Origin: Paenarthrobacter aurescens
Lineage (GTDB): Bacteria > Actinomycetota > Actinomycetes > Actinomycetales > Micrococcaceae
Assembly: GCF_025421775.1 (NCBI RefSeq)
Contig: NZ_JAOEFX010000004.1
Span: 487,095-551,094 of the forward strand
Reading direction: 5' to 3'
Length of the DNA stretch: 64,000 bases
In this document: piece after piece, positions 15,912 to 24,830 of the stretch
How positions within the stretch are numbered: position 1 is the first letter of the stretch
How the letters are laid out: each line of letters opens with the position of its first letter
Translations under genes and position numbers: made by a program
The notes under the pieces: generated by a model
The model's database searches: none
Seen by the model: the letters and a program-made list of their open reading frames with translations, nothing else
Told to the model about the DNA's origin: nothing

Positions 15912-16673
15912 TTACTGAGCGGGCCTCAACCGCAATCCCTGCATGCCGCCGTCGACCGCCAGCGAAGTTCCCGACGTCGAGCCTGACAGCGGGCTTGCAA
16001 GGTACACGACAGCGCCGGCTACCTCGGCCGGATCAACCATCCGGCCATGCGGCTGGCGGGCGTTGAGGGCGGTGCGCTCGCCGGCGGGGTCGGCCGCTGA
16101 ATCGAGCAGACGGCCCACCCAAGGTGTGTCGACGGTGCCGGGGTTTACGCAGTTCACGCGGATGCCCTCACGCACGTGATCTGCCGCCATGGCAAGCGTC
16201 AGGGACAGAACTGCGCCCTTGGATGCCGAATACAGTGCACGCTGGGGCAGCCCTGCCGTTGCCGCGATGGAACAGGTGTTCACGATCGCGGCCGCCGGAG
16301 ACTCGCGCAGGTATGGCAAGGCTGCCCGGCTGACGCGGGCAATTCCCACCACGTTGACGTTGAGGACGCGCAGCCATTCGTCGTCGTCGTTCGCGGCAAT
16401 GTCACCTTGAGCGCCGATGCCCGCGTTGTTGATGACGATGTCCAAGCGGCCGAACTTGGTAGCGACGGCGTCGACGGCGGCCCGCACCGAGGCGTCATCG
16501 GCCACGTTGCACTGCACGCCAAAGTGGGTGCTGGTTTCCGGTGCGAGGTCCAGGACCGCCACCTGCGCGCCTCCGGCCGCGAGACGGTCCGCAATGGCCG
16601 CTCCAATCCCGGAGGCGCCGCCGGTCACGAGCGCTGCGAGGCCTTCGAATTCGTTGCCCACGACGAGTGACAT
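15912..16673 (-). CDS. SDR, probable 2-keto-3-deoxy-L-fuconate dehydrogenase
   Basis: A 253-residue classical SDR with TGGASGIG (residues 17-24), an Asp at the end of strand 2 (AVLDLAPE) that favours NAD, NNAGIG, the catalytic Ser of NTCSIAAT and YSASK, then CVNPGTVDTPWV. The downstream end has the usual SGTSLAVDGGM. In the oxidative L-fucose pathway this class of SDR oxidises 2-keto-3-deoxy-L-fuconate to 2,4-diketo-3-deoxy-L-fuconate. The ATG at 16673 overlaps the stop of the hydrolase gene by one base (TGATG), so it is coupled to the enzyme for the next step. The longer open frame upstream lies inside the hydrolase gene and is not used. Confidence 0.82.
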   Translation of the reverse strand: MSLVVGNEFEGLAALVTGGASGIGAAIADRLAAGGAQVAVLDLAPETSTHFGVQCNVADDASVRAAVDAVATKFGRLDIVINNAGIGAQGDIAANDDDEWLRVLNVNVVGIARVSRAALPYLRESPAAAIVNTCSIAATAGLPQRALYSASKGAVLSLTLAMAADHVREGIRVNCVNPGTVDTPWVGRLLDSAADPAGERTALNARQPHGRMVDPAEVAGAVVYLASPLSGSTSGTSLAVDGGMQGLRLRPAQ

Positions 16674-17587
16674 CAGGCGTTGATGTGGGCGGGGGCGGTC
16701 GCACCTGACCGGGAAGCTGCCTGCGCCCGGTAGTACTCCTGGCGCTGGCGGCCCAGGCCTTCGATTTCCAGCTCCACCACGTCGCCGGGCTGGATGAAGG
16801 GGAACCGGCCGGATAGTGCCACGCCCTCGGGAGTGCCCGTGATGATCACGTCGCCAGGTTCGAGGACCATGTACTGGCTGAGGTGGTGGACGATCGTGGC
16901 GGGGTCGAAGATCATGTCCGCGGTAGTGGAGTCCTGGCGGGGTTCGCCGTTGACCACGGTCTGCAGGCGAAGGCTGCCGGCATCGATGTCCGAGGCGGGA
17001 ACCAGCCACGGACCCAGGGGAGTGGAGCCGGGGAGCGACTTGCCCTTGGTCCATTGTCCTGCGGCGCCGGGAATCTGGTATTCGCGCTCGGAAAGGTCGT
17101 TGGCCACTGCGTAGCCCGCAATGCACGCGTCAGCCTCTTCAAGGGAGGAAAGGTATGACGCTTCCCGGCCGATGACGATTGCCAGTTCCACTTCCCAGTC
17201 ATACTTTTCCGACGACGGCGGGATGGGTGCGGCGTCGAACGGTCCGGCGACGGTGTTGCTCGGCTTGAGGAAGACAACGGGAACCTCGGGCGGTGTCGCA
17301 CCGGATTCGGCGGCGTGCGCGGTGTAGTTGAGACCGATGGCCACCACTGCGCCCGGGCGGGCAACGGGAGCCCCGATGCGCAGGCCTTCGGGTGAGATTT
17401 CGGGAAGTTCGCCTTTATTCAGGGCCTCGCGGGTGCGTTCGACGCCGTCCGCGGCAAGGAAGTGGCCGTCGATGTCGTTGGTCAGTGGCGTCAGGCTGAA
17501 GTACTTCTCGGCACCGCTGGCGTCCTGGGCGATGACAGCCGGTTGTTCGTTTCCGGCCGTGCCCAGCCTGGCGAATTTCAAGGTCAT
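16673..17587 (-). CDS. FAH-family hydrolase, probable 2,4-diketo-3-deoxy-L-fuconate hydrolase
   Basis: A 304-residue fumarylacetoacetate-hydrolase family enzyme. The core starts at about residue 80 with AIGLNYTAHAAESG, and metal-binding acidic residues appear in EKYDWEVELAIVIG and in AVANDLSERE. The C-terminal part holds MIFDPATIVHHLSQYMVLEPGDVIITGTPEGV. Members of this branch cleave 2,4-diketo-3-deoxy sugar acids; from L-fucose the products would be pyruvate and L-lactate. A GGAGG ribosome site lies five bases before the ATG. It is the first gene of a two-gene operon with the SDR, transcribed divergently from the dehydratase operon across 140 bases holding back-to-back promoters and a shared operator. 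Confidence 0.85.
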   Translation of the reverse strand: MTLKFARLGTAGNEQPAVIAQDASGAEKYFSLTPLTNDIDGHFLAADGVERTREALNKGELPEISPEGLRIGAPVARPGAVVAIGLNYTAHAAESGATPPEVPVVFLKPSNTVAGPFDAAPIPPSSEKYDWEVELAIVIGREASYLSSLEEADACIAGYAVANDLSEREYQIPGAAGQWTKGKSLPGSTPLGPWLVPASDIDAGSLRLQTVVNGEPRQDSTTADMIFDPATIVHHLSQYMVLEPGDVIITGTPEGVALSGRFPFIQPGDVVELEIEGLGRQRQEYYRAQAASRSGATAPAHINA

Positions 17588-17611
17588 GGCTTCCTCCGTG
17601 CGTTCGGGACT

Positions 17612-17688
17612 AACATCCGAGCTCTAGTGTGGTGTTCTCACCCATAATACGGAAATGTGACCCATTGACAAGGCAGACATCGGATGTT
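17612..17688. promoter_or_regulatory. Fucose operator sites in the divergent promoter region
   Basis: The main site CAGACATCGGAT (17674-17685) continues into GTT and contains the palindrome ACATCGGATGT. The same 12 bases recur upstream of the FadR-type regulator gene. An inverted half site AACATCCGA lies at about 17612-17620. The main site sits in the -35/-10 spacer of the plus-strand promoter and just upstream of the minus-strand -35. Confidence 0.7.
17644..17671 (-). promoter_or_regulatory. Promoter of the FAH-SDR operon
   Basis: On the minus strand TTGTCA (17671-17666) and TATTAT (17649-17644) are 16 bases apart. The -35 overlaps that of the opposite promoter. Confidence 0.6.
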
Positions 17689-17694
17689 TAGGCT
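17665..17694 (+). promoter_or_regulatory. Promoter of the fuconate dehydratase operon
   Basis: TTGACA (17665-17670) and TAGGCT (17689-17694) are 18 bases apart, and the spacer carries the operator, so a bound repressor would block RNA polymerase directly. Confidence 0.65.
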
Positions 17695-17727
17695 CACTGA
17701 AGAATCGTGACGCACTTCAGGAGCCGC

Positions 17728-19032
17728 ATGAGCATCATCACCGCAATGGATACGTTCGATATCCGTTTCCCCACATCCTTGGAACTGGACGGTTCCGACG
17801 CCATGAATCCGGACCCGGACTACTCGGCTGCTTACTTGATCATCCGCACGGACGCCGGCGACGGGCATGAGGGGCACGGATTCGTGTTCACCATCGGACG
17901 GGGCAATGAGGTGGAGACGGCAGCGCTGGACGCCCTTGGCGGACACATCGTCGGCCATACCGTAGAGGACCTGCTCGCTGACATGGGCGCAACCTGGAAG
18001 CTGCTGGCCCATGATTCCCAACTCCGGTGGCTGGGGCCCGAAAAGGGCGTCATGCACATGGCCATCGGTGCCGTGGTGAATGCCCTGTGGGACCTGAAGG
18101 CGAAACGCGCCGGACTGCCCCTCTGGGAGCTGCTTGCCGGGATGACCCCGGAAGAGCTCGTGGCCCTGGTTGACTTCCGCTACCTCACGGATGCGCTCAC
18201 CCCTGACGAGGCGTTGGAGATACTTCGAGCCGCCGAGCCGGGACGGGAAACGCGCAAAGCGGCCCTTCTCGCCGACGGCTACCCCGCTTACACCACGACG
18301 CCGGGCTGGCTGGGTTATAGCGACCAGAAACTGACGCGTCTGGCCAAGGAAGCCGTGGCCGACGGATTTGCCCAGATCAAGCTCAAGGTTGGTGCCTCCC
18401 TGGAGGACGATATCCGCCGCGTACGCACAGCTCGCGCCGCTGTTGGACCCGACATCAAGATCGCCGTGGATGCCAACCAACGCTGGGACGTCCAGGAAGC
18501 CATCGACTGGATGGCCCACCTTGCCCCCTACGACATCGCCTGGATCGAGGAGCCCACCAGCCCCGACGACATCCTGGGCCATGCCGCCATTGCTCGCGCC
18601 GTAGCTCCGGTTCCCGTGGCCACCGGGGAACACGTCCAGAACAGGGTGGTGTTCAAACAGATGCTCCAGGCCGGCTCACTGCAGGTCCTGCAGATCGACG
18701 CCGCCCGCGTGGCCGGGGTGAACGAGAATATTGCCATCCTGCTCCTGGCTGCCAAGTTCGGCGTGCCCGTGTGTCCGCACGCCGGTGGTGTGGGCTTATG
18801 CGAGGCAGTGCAGCACCTGTCCATGTTCGACTTCGTCGCCGTGTCAGGAACCAAGGAGGACAGGACTATTGAGTTCGTGGACCACCTCCATGAACACTTC
18901 ATCACTCCCGTGGACGTCCACAGCGGTGCTTACTGGCCGCCGTCGGCTCCTGGAGCCGGAAACGAAATGCTCCGTGAAACACTGGCCGCGTACAGCTTTC
19001 CGAACGGCCCCATCTGGAAGGAATCCCGTTGA
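17728..19032 (+). CDS. L-fuconate dehydratase
   Basis: A 434-residue enolase-superfamily enzyme that converts L-fuconate to 2-keto-3-deoxy-L-fuconate. The mandelate-racemase-type catalytic features are visible: K-x-K in QIKLKVG, metal ligands in [15 protein letters not shown] and TGEH, and the general acid/base His in [11 protein letters not shown]. Length and the long N-terminal region with RGNEVET and GHTVEDL match fuconate dehydratases (about 430-440 residues) better than other sugar-acid dehydratases. I chose ATG 17728 because AGGAG lies four bases upstream; the GTG at 17707 lacks a site. It heads a five-gene operon with overlapping junctions. Confidence 0.88.
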   Translation: MSIITAMDTFDIRFPTSLELDGSDAMNPDPDYSAAYLIIRTDAGDGHEGHGFVFTIGRGNEVETAALDALGGHIVGHTVEDLLADMGATWKLLAHDSQLRWLGPEKGVMHMAIGAVVNALWDLKAKRAGLPLWELLAGMTPEELVALVDFRYLTDALTPDEALEILRAAEPGRETRKAALLADGYPAYTTTPGWLGYSDQKLTRLAKEAVADGFAQIKLKVGASLEDDIRRVRTARAAVGPDIKIAVDANQRWDVQEAIDWMAHLAPYDIAWIEEPTSPDDILGHAAIARAVAPVPVATGEHVQNRVVFKQMLQAGSLQVLQIDAARVAGVNENIAILLLAAKFGVPVCPHAGGVGLCEAVQHLSMFDFVAVSGTKEDRTIEFVDHLHEHFITPVDVHSGAYWPPSAPGAGNEMLRETLAAYSFPNGPIWKESR

Positions 19033-20339
19033 TCCCGCACGCACCTTGGTTCGAAGAGGCACGCTTTGGCATGTTCGTACACTGGGGCCTCTACGCTTTG
19101 CCTGCACGCCATGAGTGGGTGATGAACCGCGAAGAGACCACTGTGGAGGAGTACTCCAAGTATTTCCGGCGCTTTGACCCGGATCTCTACGATCCCAGCG
19201 AATGGGCGCGCGCCGCCCGGAACGCGGGAATGAAGTACGTGGTCCTCACAACCAAGCACCACGACGGCTTCTGCCTCTGGGACTCCGCCCTGACCGATTA
19301 CAAAGCCACCAATACCCCTGCGGGCCGGGACTTGATCGCCCCCTATGTGGAAGCGCTCCGGGCAGAGGGGCTAAAGGTTGGTTTCTACCACTCCCTTATC
19401 GACTGGCACCACCCCGATTTCACTATTGACGGGGTACATCCCCAACGCAACGCGGCCGACGTCGAAAGCCTGAACGCCGGGCGGGACATGGACCGCTACC
19501 GCGAGTACCTGCACGGACAGGTGCGTGAACTTCTGAGCAATTACGGCACCATCGACTACCTGTTCTTCGACTTCTCCTACGCCGGGCCCGGCCACGACGA
19601 AGAATTCTGGGGCGGCAAAGGACGCAAGGACTGGGACTCTCACGCGCTGCTGGCAATGGTGCGTGAGCTTCAGCCGGGCATCGTGGTCAACGACCGGCTG
19701 GATATACCGGGAGATTTCGTCACGCCGGAGCAGTACCAGCCCGCCGGCCCCATGATGCTCGACGGCGAACCCGTCACCTGGGAGGCTTGCCAGACGTTGA
19801 ACGGCAGCTGGGGCTACGACCGGGACAACCTGAACTACAAGTCCGTGGACCTCCTCATCCGCATGCTGGTGGATGGCGTGTCCAAGGGCGGCAACCTGCT
19901 GCTCAACGTCGGGCCGACGGGCCGGGGGAGCATGGATCCCCGGGCGCTGGCCTCTTTGGAAGGCATCGGCGAATGGATGGCGCTGCACTCCCGCGCCATC
20001 TACGGTGCCGGGGCGTCGCAGTTCACGTCCCCGCCCGACGCCCGCTACACCCAACGCGGCGACCGTCTTTACGTTCACCTTTTCGCATGGCCGTTCGAGT
20101 ACGTCCACCTTCCGGACCTTGCGGGGAAGGTTGAGTACGCTCAATTGCTCAACGACGCCTCCGAGGCGTTCCTCAAGGAGGTGGATCCCGGGCAGCAGGC
20201 CATGAACATGACTCCAGGCGGCCAGCCGCCTGGAACGTTGACCATCAAGCTGCCTGTCCAGCGGCCCGACGTCGCGGTTCCGGTGCTGGAACTGTTCCTG
20301 AAGCCTTCCGCTTCCGACTCCGAGGCCCTGCATGGCTGA
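19029..20339 (+). CDS. Alpha-L-fucosidase (GH29), intracellular
   Basis: A 436-residue glycoside hydrolase family 29 enzyme that releases L-fucose from fucosides. GH29 landmarks are [45 protein letters not shown] (the Asp after FF is the likely nucleophile) and [14 protein letters not shown]. It has no signal peptide, so it must act on small imported fucosides in the cytoplasm. The TTG start overlaps the TGA of the dehydratase gene (TTGA) and follows GGAAGGA by six bases. The C-terminal domain is short compared with extracellular fucosidases. Fucose released here feeds the mutarotase and dehydrogenase encoded next. Confidence 0.92.
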   Translation: MIPHAPWFEEARFGMFVHWGLYALPARHEWVMNREETTVEEYSKYFRRFDPDLYDPSEWARAARNAGMKYVVLTTKHHDGFCLWDSALTDYKATNTPAGRDLIAPYVEALRAEGLKVGFYHSLIDWHHPDFTIDGVHPQRNAADVESLNAGRDMDRYREYLHGQVRELLSNYGTIDYLFFDFSYAGPGHDEEFWGGKGRKDWDSHALLAMVRELQPGIVVNDRLDIPGDFVTPEQYQPAGPMMLDGEPVTWEACQTLNGSWGYDRDNLNYKSVDLLIRMLVDGVSKGGNLLLNVGPTGRGSMDPRALASLEGIGEWMALHSRAIYGAGASQFTSPPDARYTQRGDRLYVHLFAWPFEYVHLPDLAGKVEYAQLLNDASEAFLKEVDPGQQAMNMTPGGQPPGTLTIKLPVQRPDVAVPVLELFLKPSASDSEALHG

Positions 20340-20646
20340 GAGCATCGCCCTCCACACCAAGCTCAAGCCGGGGACCGAGGACGAGTACTCCGACGCCCAC
20401 GCGCATATCCCGCCCGAACTGGTGGCGGCTCTCAAAGAAGCGGGGGTTAAGAACTGGCGGATATGGCGCAGCGGGCTCGATCTCTTCCACGTGGTGGACG
20501 TCGACGACTACCAATCGATGCGCCGCGCGCTCGCCGATCATCCGGCCAATGTGCCGTGGCAGGCCAGAATGGCTGAACTTTTGGAGGTCCAGGACGATTA
20601 CTCGGGGGAAGATTCGGGTATCAAGAAGGTATGGGAACTGCCATGA
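20332..20646 (+). CDS. L-rhamnose/L-fucose mutarotase (DUF718 family)
   Basis: A 104-residue RhaM-type mutarotase that interconverts alpha and beta anomers of a 6-deoxyhexose. Family features are LKPGTEDEYSDAHAHIPPE near the start, the GVKNWRIWRSGLDLFHVVDVDD strand pair and a W-rich C-terminus (NVPWQARMAELL). RhaM itself handles L-rhamnose; homologues in fucose clusters act on L-fucose, which is the sensible substrate here. The ATG lies eight bases inside the fucosidase gene, so translation is coupled. It presents the beta-pyranose to the following dehydrogenase. Confidence 0.85.
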   Translation: MAESIALHTKLKPGTEDEYSDAHAHIPPELVAALKEAGVKNWRIWRSGLDLFHVVDVDDYQSMRRALADHPANVPWQARMAELLEVQDDYSGEDSGIKKVWELP

Positions 20647-21590
20647 CACCACTTGACCTGGGCGCATTGGGCAAGCTTGGCTTCGGCGGTGCGGGCATCG
20701 GGAACCTGTACCGCGCCATTCCGGATGGTGAGGCACTCGCGACCGTCCTGGCCGCGTGGGATGGGGGCATCCGCTACTTCGATACGGCCCCGCACTACGG
20801 GCTTGGCCTCTCTGAACAGCGGCTGGGCGCGGTCCTCCGGGACAAACCACGGGATGAATTTCTCATCTCCACGAAGGTGGGCAGACTGCTGGAACCGAGT
20901 TCCGGCGGCGGTCAGGACCCTGAAGGGTTCGATGTTCCCGCCACCACCCGGCGGGTCTGGGATTTCACCGAGGCAGGAATCCGGCGCAGCATCGAGGACT
21001 CTTTGGAGCGGCTGGGGTTGAACCATGTCGACATCGCGTACCTCCACGATCCCGACGTCCACGATCTCCACGCTGGAATTTCCCAGGCGCTGCCCGTCCT
21101 TGAGAAGCTCCGCTCCGAGGGGGTGGTCAGGGCAATCGGCGTTGGCATCAACTCGGCCGAGGCCGCGCTGGAATGCGTCGAAGCCGCTGACTTGGACCTT
21201 GTCATGCTCGCCGGACGATTCACCCTGCTTGAGCAGCCCAGCGTCCCGTTGCTTGAACGCTGCGTGGAGCGCCGCACCGGCGTCGTCAGTGTTGGTGCCT
21301 TCAACTCCGGGCTGCTGGCCCGGCCCGAAGTTCCGGAAGACGCGCACTACAACTACGATCGCGCACCGAAGGCGCTGGTTGAGCGGGCACGGCATCTGGC
21401 GGCAGTCTGCCGCGACTTTGGCGTGGAACTTCCGACGGCGGCACTCCAGTTCCCCTTGCGGCACCCCGCGGTGGTGAACGTGACCGTCGGGGCCAGCGCA
21501 CCCGGGCAAATCGCCACAAACGCAGCCCGGATGGAAGAACCCATTCCCGACGAATTGTGGGACGTGTTGGAGGCAGCCGGGCGTGATTGA
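20643..21590 (+). CDS. Aldo/keto reductase, probable L-fucose dehydrogenase
   Basis: A 315-residue aldo/keto reductase. The catalytic tetrad residues are Asp and Tyr in FDTAPHYG, Lys in ISTKVG and His in AYLHDPDVHD. The D-threo-aldose 1-dehydrogenase/L-fucose dehydrogenase branch is suggested by LGFGGAGIGNLYR at the start and by context. It would oxidise L-fucose to L-fucono-lactone with NAD(P). The ATG at 20643 overlaps the mutarotase stop (ATGA), and the in-frame upstream residues are not needed. It is followed with overlap by the lactonase. The cofactor preference cannot be decided. Confidence 0.86.
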   Translation: MTPLDLGALGKLGFGGAGIGNLYRAIPDGEALATVLAAWDGGIRYFDTAPHYGLGLSEQRLGAVLRDKPRDEFLISTKVGRLLEPSSGGGQDPEGFDVPATTRRVWDFTEAGIRRSIEDSLERLGLNHVDIAYLHDPDVHDLHAGISQALPVLEKLRSEGVVRAIGVGINSAEAALECVEAADLDLVMLAGRFTLLEQPSVPLLERCVERRTGVVSVGAFNSGLLARPEVPEDAHYNYDRAPKALVERARHLAAVCRDFGVELPTAALQFPLRHPAVVNVTVGASAPGQIATNAARMEEPIPDELWDVLEAAGRD

Positions 21591-22452
21591 TTCGCACCTG
21601 CACCTGTGGACCTTGGACACGTTCGTGACTGGGGGCCTGCGCCACTATGCGTGGCTCGGACCGCAGCACGGTGCGCTTTTCAGGAGCTTCGGCGAGGACG
21701 AGGCCCGCGAGACGTTGGACGCCGCCGGCGTTCGGGGAGCTGTGCTGGTGCAGGCCGACGATACCGTTGCCGACACCGAAAGCATGCTGGCGGTGGCCGC
21801 ACGGAATCCCTGGGTGCTCGGAGTGGTGGGCTGGATCCGGCTGGACTCGCCCACTGAAGCCGCGGAGCAGTTGCACCGCTTCACGACCCAGCCGGTTTTC
21901 AAGGGAGTGCGGCACCTTATCCATGATGATCCGCGAAGTGACTTTCTGGATCTTCCCGCTGTTCGGGAGTCGCTGGCCATGGTGTCAGGGCTGGGGCTCC
22001 CTGTCGATGTCCCGGATGCGTTTCCGCGGCACCTCGGTTCCGTGGTCCGGCTGGCCCGCGAGATGCCGGAACTGTCCGTTGTGCTCGATCACTTGGGGAA
22101 GCCGCCGCTGGCCGATCCTGAGCTCATGGATTCGTGGCGCGCGGACTTCTGTTCCCTCGGGCGCCAGCCGAACGCCGTGGCCAAGCTCTCCGGTCTTCAC
22201 CTGCCCGGCGTGCCCTACACCGCGGATGCGTTGAGGCGGCTGTTTGAATCAGCGTTGGAAGCTTTCGGGCCCGGTCGCTTGATGATTGGTGGCGACTGGC
22301 CGGTCAGTACGTTGGGGGCGCCCTACGGCCGGACGCTGGATGTCCTGCTGGAACTCGTGTCTTCCTTGAGTCCCACGGAGCAGGACTTGGTGCTTGAGGG
22401 GACAGCCATCCGGACTTACGGCTTGGCAGTCACCCCTCTCGCCGAAGGCTAG
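21583..22452 (+). CDS. Amidohydrolase family 2, probable L-fuconolactonase
   Basis: A 289-residue amidohydrolase of the COG3618 group. The metal-site HxH is in MIDSHLHLW, a conserved His is in KGVRHLIHDD, another in VVLDHLGKPP, and the late Asp is in MIGGDWPVS. Members hydrolyse sugar lactones; with this operon L-fucono-lactone to L-fuconate is the expected reaction. The GTG start overlaps the reductase gene by eight bases. It is the last gene of the operon and overlaps the end of the convergent FadR-type regulator gene by four bases. Confidence 0.86.
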   Translation: MIDSHLHLWTLDTFVTGGLRHYAWLGPQHGALFRSFGEDEARETLDAAGVRGAVLVQADDTVADTESMLAVAARNPWVLGVVGWIRLDSPTEAAEQLHRFTTQPVFKGVRHLIHDDPRSDFLDLPAVRESLAMVSGLGLPVDVPDAFPRHLGSVVRLAREMPELSVVLDHLGKPPLADPELMDSWRADFCSLGRQPNAVAKLSGLHLPGVPYTADALRRLFESALEAFGPGRLMIGGDWPVSTLGAPYGRTLDVLLELVSSLSPTEQDLVLEGTAIRTYGLAVTPLAEG

Positions 22453-23120
22453 AGCGCCTGCCGCAGCCAGTTCTCCACGCCACTGATGTGCACCGTCACC
22501 AGTGCCCGCACCAGTTCGGAGTCTCCCCGCTCCAGGGCGTCTGCGATCGCGTGATGCTCGGCCAAGGTGTGGGCCACAGCTTTTTCCTGTGTCAGTCCGC
22601 GCCAGATCCGTGCCCGGACTGTGCTGCTGGACAGGGCCTCCAAGAGACTGCCGAGGTAGTCGTTTCCGGCGGCTTCGGTGATGATGCTGTGGAACTCGAG
22701 GTCATGGGCCACAAGTTCCTCGACGTCCGTGTTCTCGTCAATGCCGTCCATGGTGTTCCGGAGGGCCAGCAGTTGGTCGGGCGTCATTTTGCTCGCCGCC
22801 AAGTGTGCGGTGGCTGGTTCAAGGATTCGTCGGACCTCAAAGAGCTCAAGGATGGAGCGGTCCTGATGCAGGTCCACCACGAACGCCACGGCTTCGTTGA
22901 GCAGCTTGGCGTCGAGGCTGGTCACATAAGTTCCGTCACCGCGGCGGACGTCCAGCACACGGATGAGTTCGAGTGCCTTCACGGCCTCGCGCAACGAACT
23001 CCTTGAAAGACCGAGCCGCTCGCTCAGTTCCTTTTCCGGCGGAAGTCGATCGCCGGCCTTGAGTTCCCCGCGGATCAGCATGTCTTTGATCTTGCTGATC
23101 GCCTCGTCTGTGACAGCCAT
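22449..23120 (-). CDS. FadR-type GntR regulator of the fucose cluster
   Basis: A 223-residue GntR/FadR-subfamily regulator. The N-terminal winged helix (RLPPEKELSERLGLSRSSLREAVKALELI, RRGDGTYV) is followed by an all-helical FCD domain with metal-ligand positions in DLEFHSIITEAAGN and EHHAIADALERGD. Its own promoter carries CAGACATCGGAT, the same 12 bases as in the fucose promoter region, so it very likely represses both and responds to a pathway sugar acid such as L-fuconate or the 2-keto-3-deoxy form. TACTAT six bases before the ATG implies a leaderless mRNA. Confidence 0.88.
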   Translation of the reverse strand: MAVTDEAISKIKDMLIRGELKAGDRLPPEKELSERLGLSRSSLREAVKALELIRVLDVRRGDGTYVTSLDAKLLNEAVAFVVDLHQDRSILELFEVRRILEPATAHLAASKMTPDQLLALRNTMDGIDENTDVEELVAHDLEFHSIITEAAGNDYLGSLLEALSSSTVRARIWRGLTQEKAVAHTLAEHHAIADALERGDSELVRALVTVHISGVENWLRQAL

Positions 23121-23126
23121 GGACCA

Positions 23127-23154
23127 ATAGTAGCCACGAATGATCCGATGTCTG
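23127..23154 (-). promoter_or_regulatory. Promoter and operator of the FadR-type gene
   Basis: On the minus strand CAGACATCGGAT (23154-23143) is followed ten bases later by TACTAT (23132-23127), which ends six bases before the ATG. The operator covers the -35 position, fitting autorepression. Confidence 0.65.
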
Positions 23155-23180
23155 TTTCCGCCGCGTCACCACCCAACTGA

Positions 23181-23228
23181 GTCGCAGTTCAGGTCGTTCC
23201 CACCGCTCAGAACGACCTGAACTGCGAC
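23181..23228. repeat. Perfect 19-base-arm hairpin
   Basis: GTCGCAGTTCAGGTCGTTC (23181-23199) is repeated as its exact reverse complement at 23210-23228 around a ten-base loop. It sits between the regulator start and a second hairpin, with no gene end that needs it; perhaps a dispersed palindrome. Confidence 0.6.
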
Positions 23229-23248
23229 CTGACTAGGGGCGTTAACCA

Positions 23249-23301
23249 ACGACGGCGGCACCCGGGTTCCGATTGTTACGGAACCCGGGTGCCGCCGTCG
23301 T
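23249..23301 (-). terminator. Perfect 23-base-arm hairpin after the permease gene
   Basis: Arms 23249-23271 and 23279-23301 are exact reverse complements with a seven-base loop (cores CACCCGGGTTCCG and CGGAACCCGGGTG). It lies 20 bases after the permease stop and probably terminates the asparagine operon. Confidence 0.7.
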
Positions 23302-23321
23302 GATTCAGCGGTTGTTGCTTG

Positions 23322-24830
23322 CTACTTGTCGCCGCCGGGCAGCGGGCGGTTGGCGATCACGGGCGCGCTGCCGGTGTAGCCGTCGCGGGTGGCAGCAAGC
23401 TCGTGGATTTGCTTGCGGCACAGGAACCAGCCCCAGACCATGAGTCCGCAGGCAATCGCGGTGACCAGCATGGTCAACGGGGACTCGATGAACACCATGA
23501 TCAGCACGGCCGCCAGGAAGATCAAGGACAACCAGCCGGTGTAGGGAGCACCAAACATCCGGAAGGACGGGCGCTTGAGCCACCCCTTGTCGGCCCAGCG
23601 TTTGAGCTGCATCTGGCACAGGACAATGGTGGCCCAGGTGACGATGATGCCCACTGATGCGACGTTGAGGACGATTTCGAAAGCATCGGCCGGGACCAGG
23701 TAGTTCAGCGGAACACCGAGCAGGGAAACGCCGGCGGTGATGGCGATGCCACCGTAGGGGACGCCTGCCTTGTTCATGCGCTGGGCGAACTTCGGGGCCG
23801 AGCCGGCCACCGACATGGAGCGGAGGATGCGGCCTGTGGAGTAAAGCCCGGCGTTCAGCGAGGACAGTGCTGCGGTGAGAACCACAAGGTTCATGATGAC
23901 ATCCACGCCCTCGACGCCGATGGAACCGAAGAACGTCACGAACGGGCTGACGCCCTTCTCGTAAGAGGTGTACGGGAGCAGCAGAGCCAGCAGGATCACG
24001 GAGCCAACGTAGAAGAGGGCGATGCGGATGACCACGGAGTTGATGGCCTTGGGCATGATCTTTTCCGGGTTGGCAGTTTCGCCGGCTGCAGTGCCGATGA
24101 GTTCAATCGATGCGTAAGCGAAGAGCACACCTTGCATGAGGATGATCATGGGAAGGACGCCGTTGGGGAAGACTCCGCCGTTGTCTGCGATGAGGCTGAA
24201 GCCGACTTCCTGGCCCTCCACCGGGGTGCCGAAGATGACGAAGTAGGAGCCCACCAGGAGGAAGGCCACCAGCGCTGCCACCTTGATCAGCGCGAACCAG
24301 AACTCCATTTCACCGAAGACCTTCACGGAGACCAGGTTGAGGCAGAGCACTACAACCAGTGCAATGAGCGCCCACGCCCACTGCGGAACGGCACCTATCC
24401 AGGCGACGTATTTGCCGAAGAACTCCATGTAGAGCGCCGCTGCGGTGATGTCCACGATGGTGGTGGTGGCCCAGTTGATCCAGTAGAACCAGCCCGAAAC
24501 GAAGGCTGCCTTCTCGCCGTAGAACTCACGGGCGTAGGAAACGAAGGAACCCGACGACGGGCGGTGCAGAACCAGTTCACCGAGAGCGCGGAGGATCAGG
24601 AAAGCGAAGAAGCCACAGATTGCGTACGCGATAACAAGGGAGGGGCCAGCTGCGTTGAGTCGGCCACCGGCGCCCAGGAACAGTCCGGTGCCGATTGCGC
24701 CGCCGATCGCGATCATCTGGATCTGGCGGGGCTTAAGGTCCTTGTGGTAGCCGGAGTCCTCCTTGTGGAGGGCTTTCTCGCTGGCGTGCGCTTGGGCCGG
24801 GACCGTGTGGTCCGTGATGGGGTTGGTCAT
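23322..24830 (-). CDS. ansP: Amino-acid permease, probable L-asparagine transporter
   Basis: A 502-residue APC-superfamily transporter with twelve predicted helices. The N-terminal signature is LKPRQIQMIAIGGAIGTGLFLGAGG, followed by SLVIAYAICGFFAFLILRALGEL. The AAT-family central segment GVLFAYASIELIGTAAGE is also present. It most resembles the AnsP/GabP/AroP group; the neighbouring asparaginase and aspartase genes make L-asparagine the likely substrate. The ATG follows AAGGA by five bases. It is the last gene of the operon, 146 bases after aspA, and that gap shows no strong promoter or terminator. Confidence 0.88.
   Translation of the reverse strand: MTNPITDHTVPAQAHASEKALHKEDSGYHKDLKPRQIQMIAIGGAIGTGLFLGAGGRLNAAGPSLVIAYAICGFFAFLILRALGELVLHRPSSGSFVSYAREFYGEKAAFVSGWFYWINWATTTIVDITAAALYMEFFGKYVAWIGAVPQWAWALIALVVVLCLNLVSVKVFGEMEFWFALIKVAALVAFLLVGSYFVIFGTPVEGQEVGFSLIADNGGVFPNGVLPMIILMQGVLFAYASIELIGTAAGETANPEKIMPKAINSVVIRIALFYVGSVILLALLLPYTSYEKGVSPFVTFFGSIGVEGVDVIMNLVVLTAALSSLNAGLYSTGRILRSMSVAGSAPKFAQRMNKAGVPYGGIAITAGVSLLGVPLNYLVPADAFEIVLNVASVGIIVTWATIVLCQMQLKRWADKGWLKRPSFRMFGAPYTGWLSLIFLAAVLIMVFIESPLTMLVTAIACGLMVWGWFLCRKQIHELAATRDGYTGSAPVIANRPLPGGDK

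Noticed and set aside
16673..17126. N-terminal extension of the SDR at 15912-16673
   Set aside because: The open frame continues upstream only inside the FAH gene in another frame; the ATG at 16673 is coupled to the FAH stop and gives the normal SDR length.
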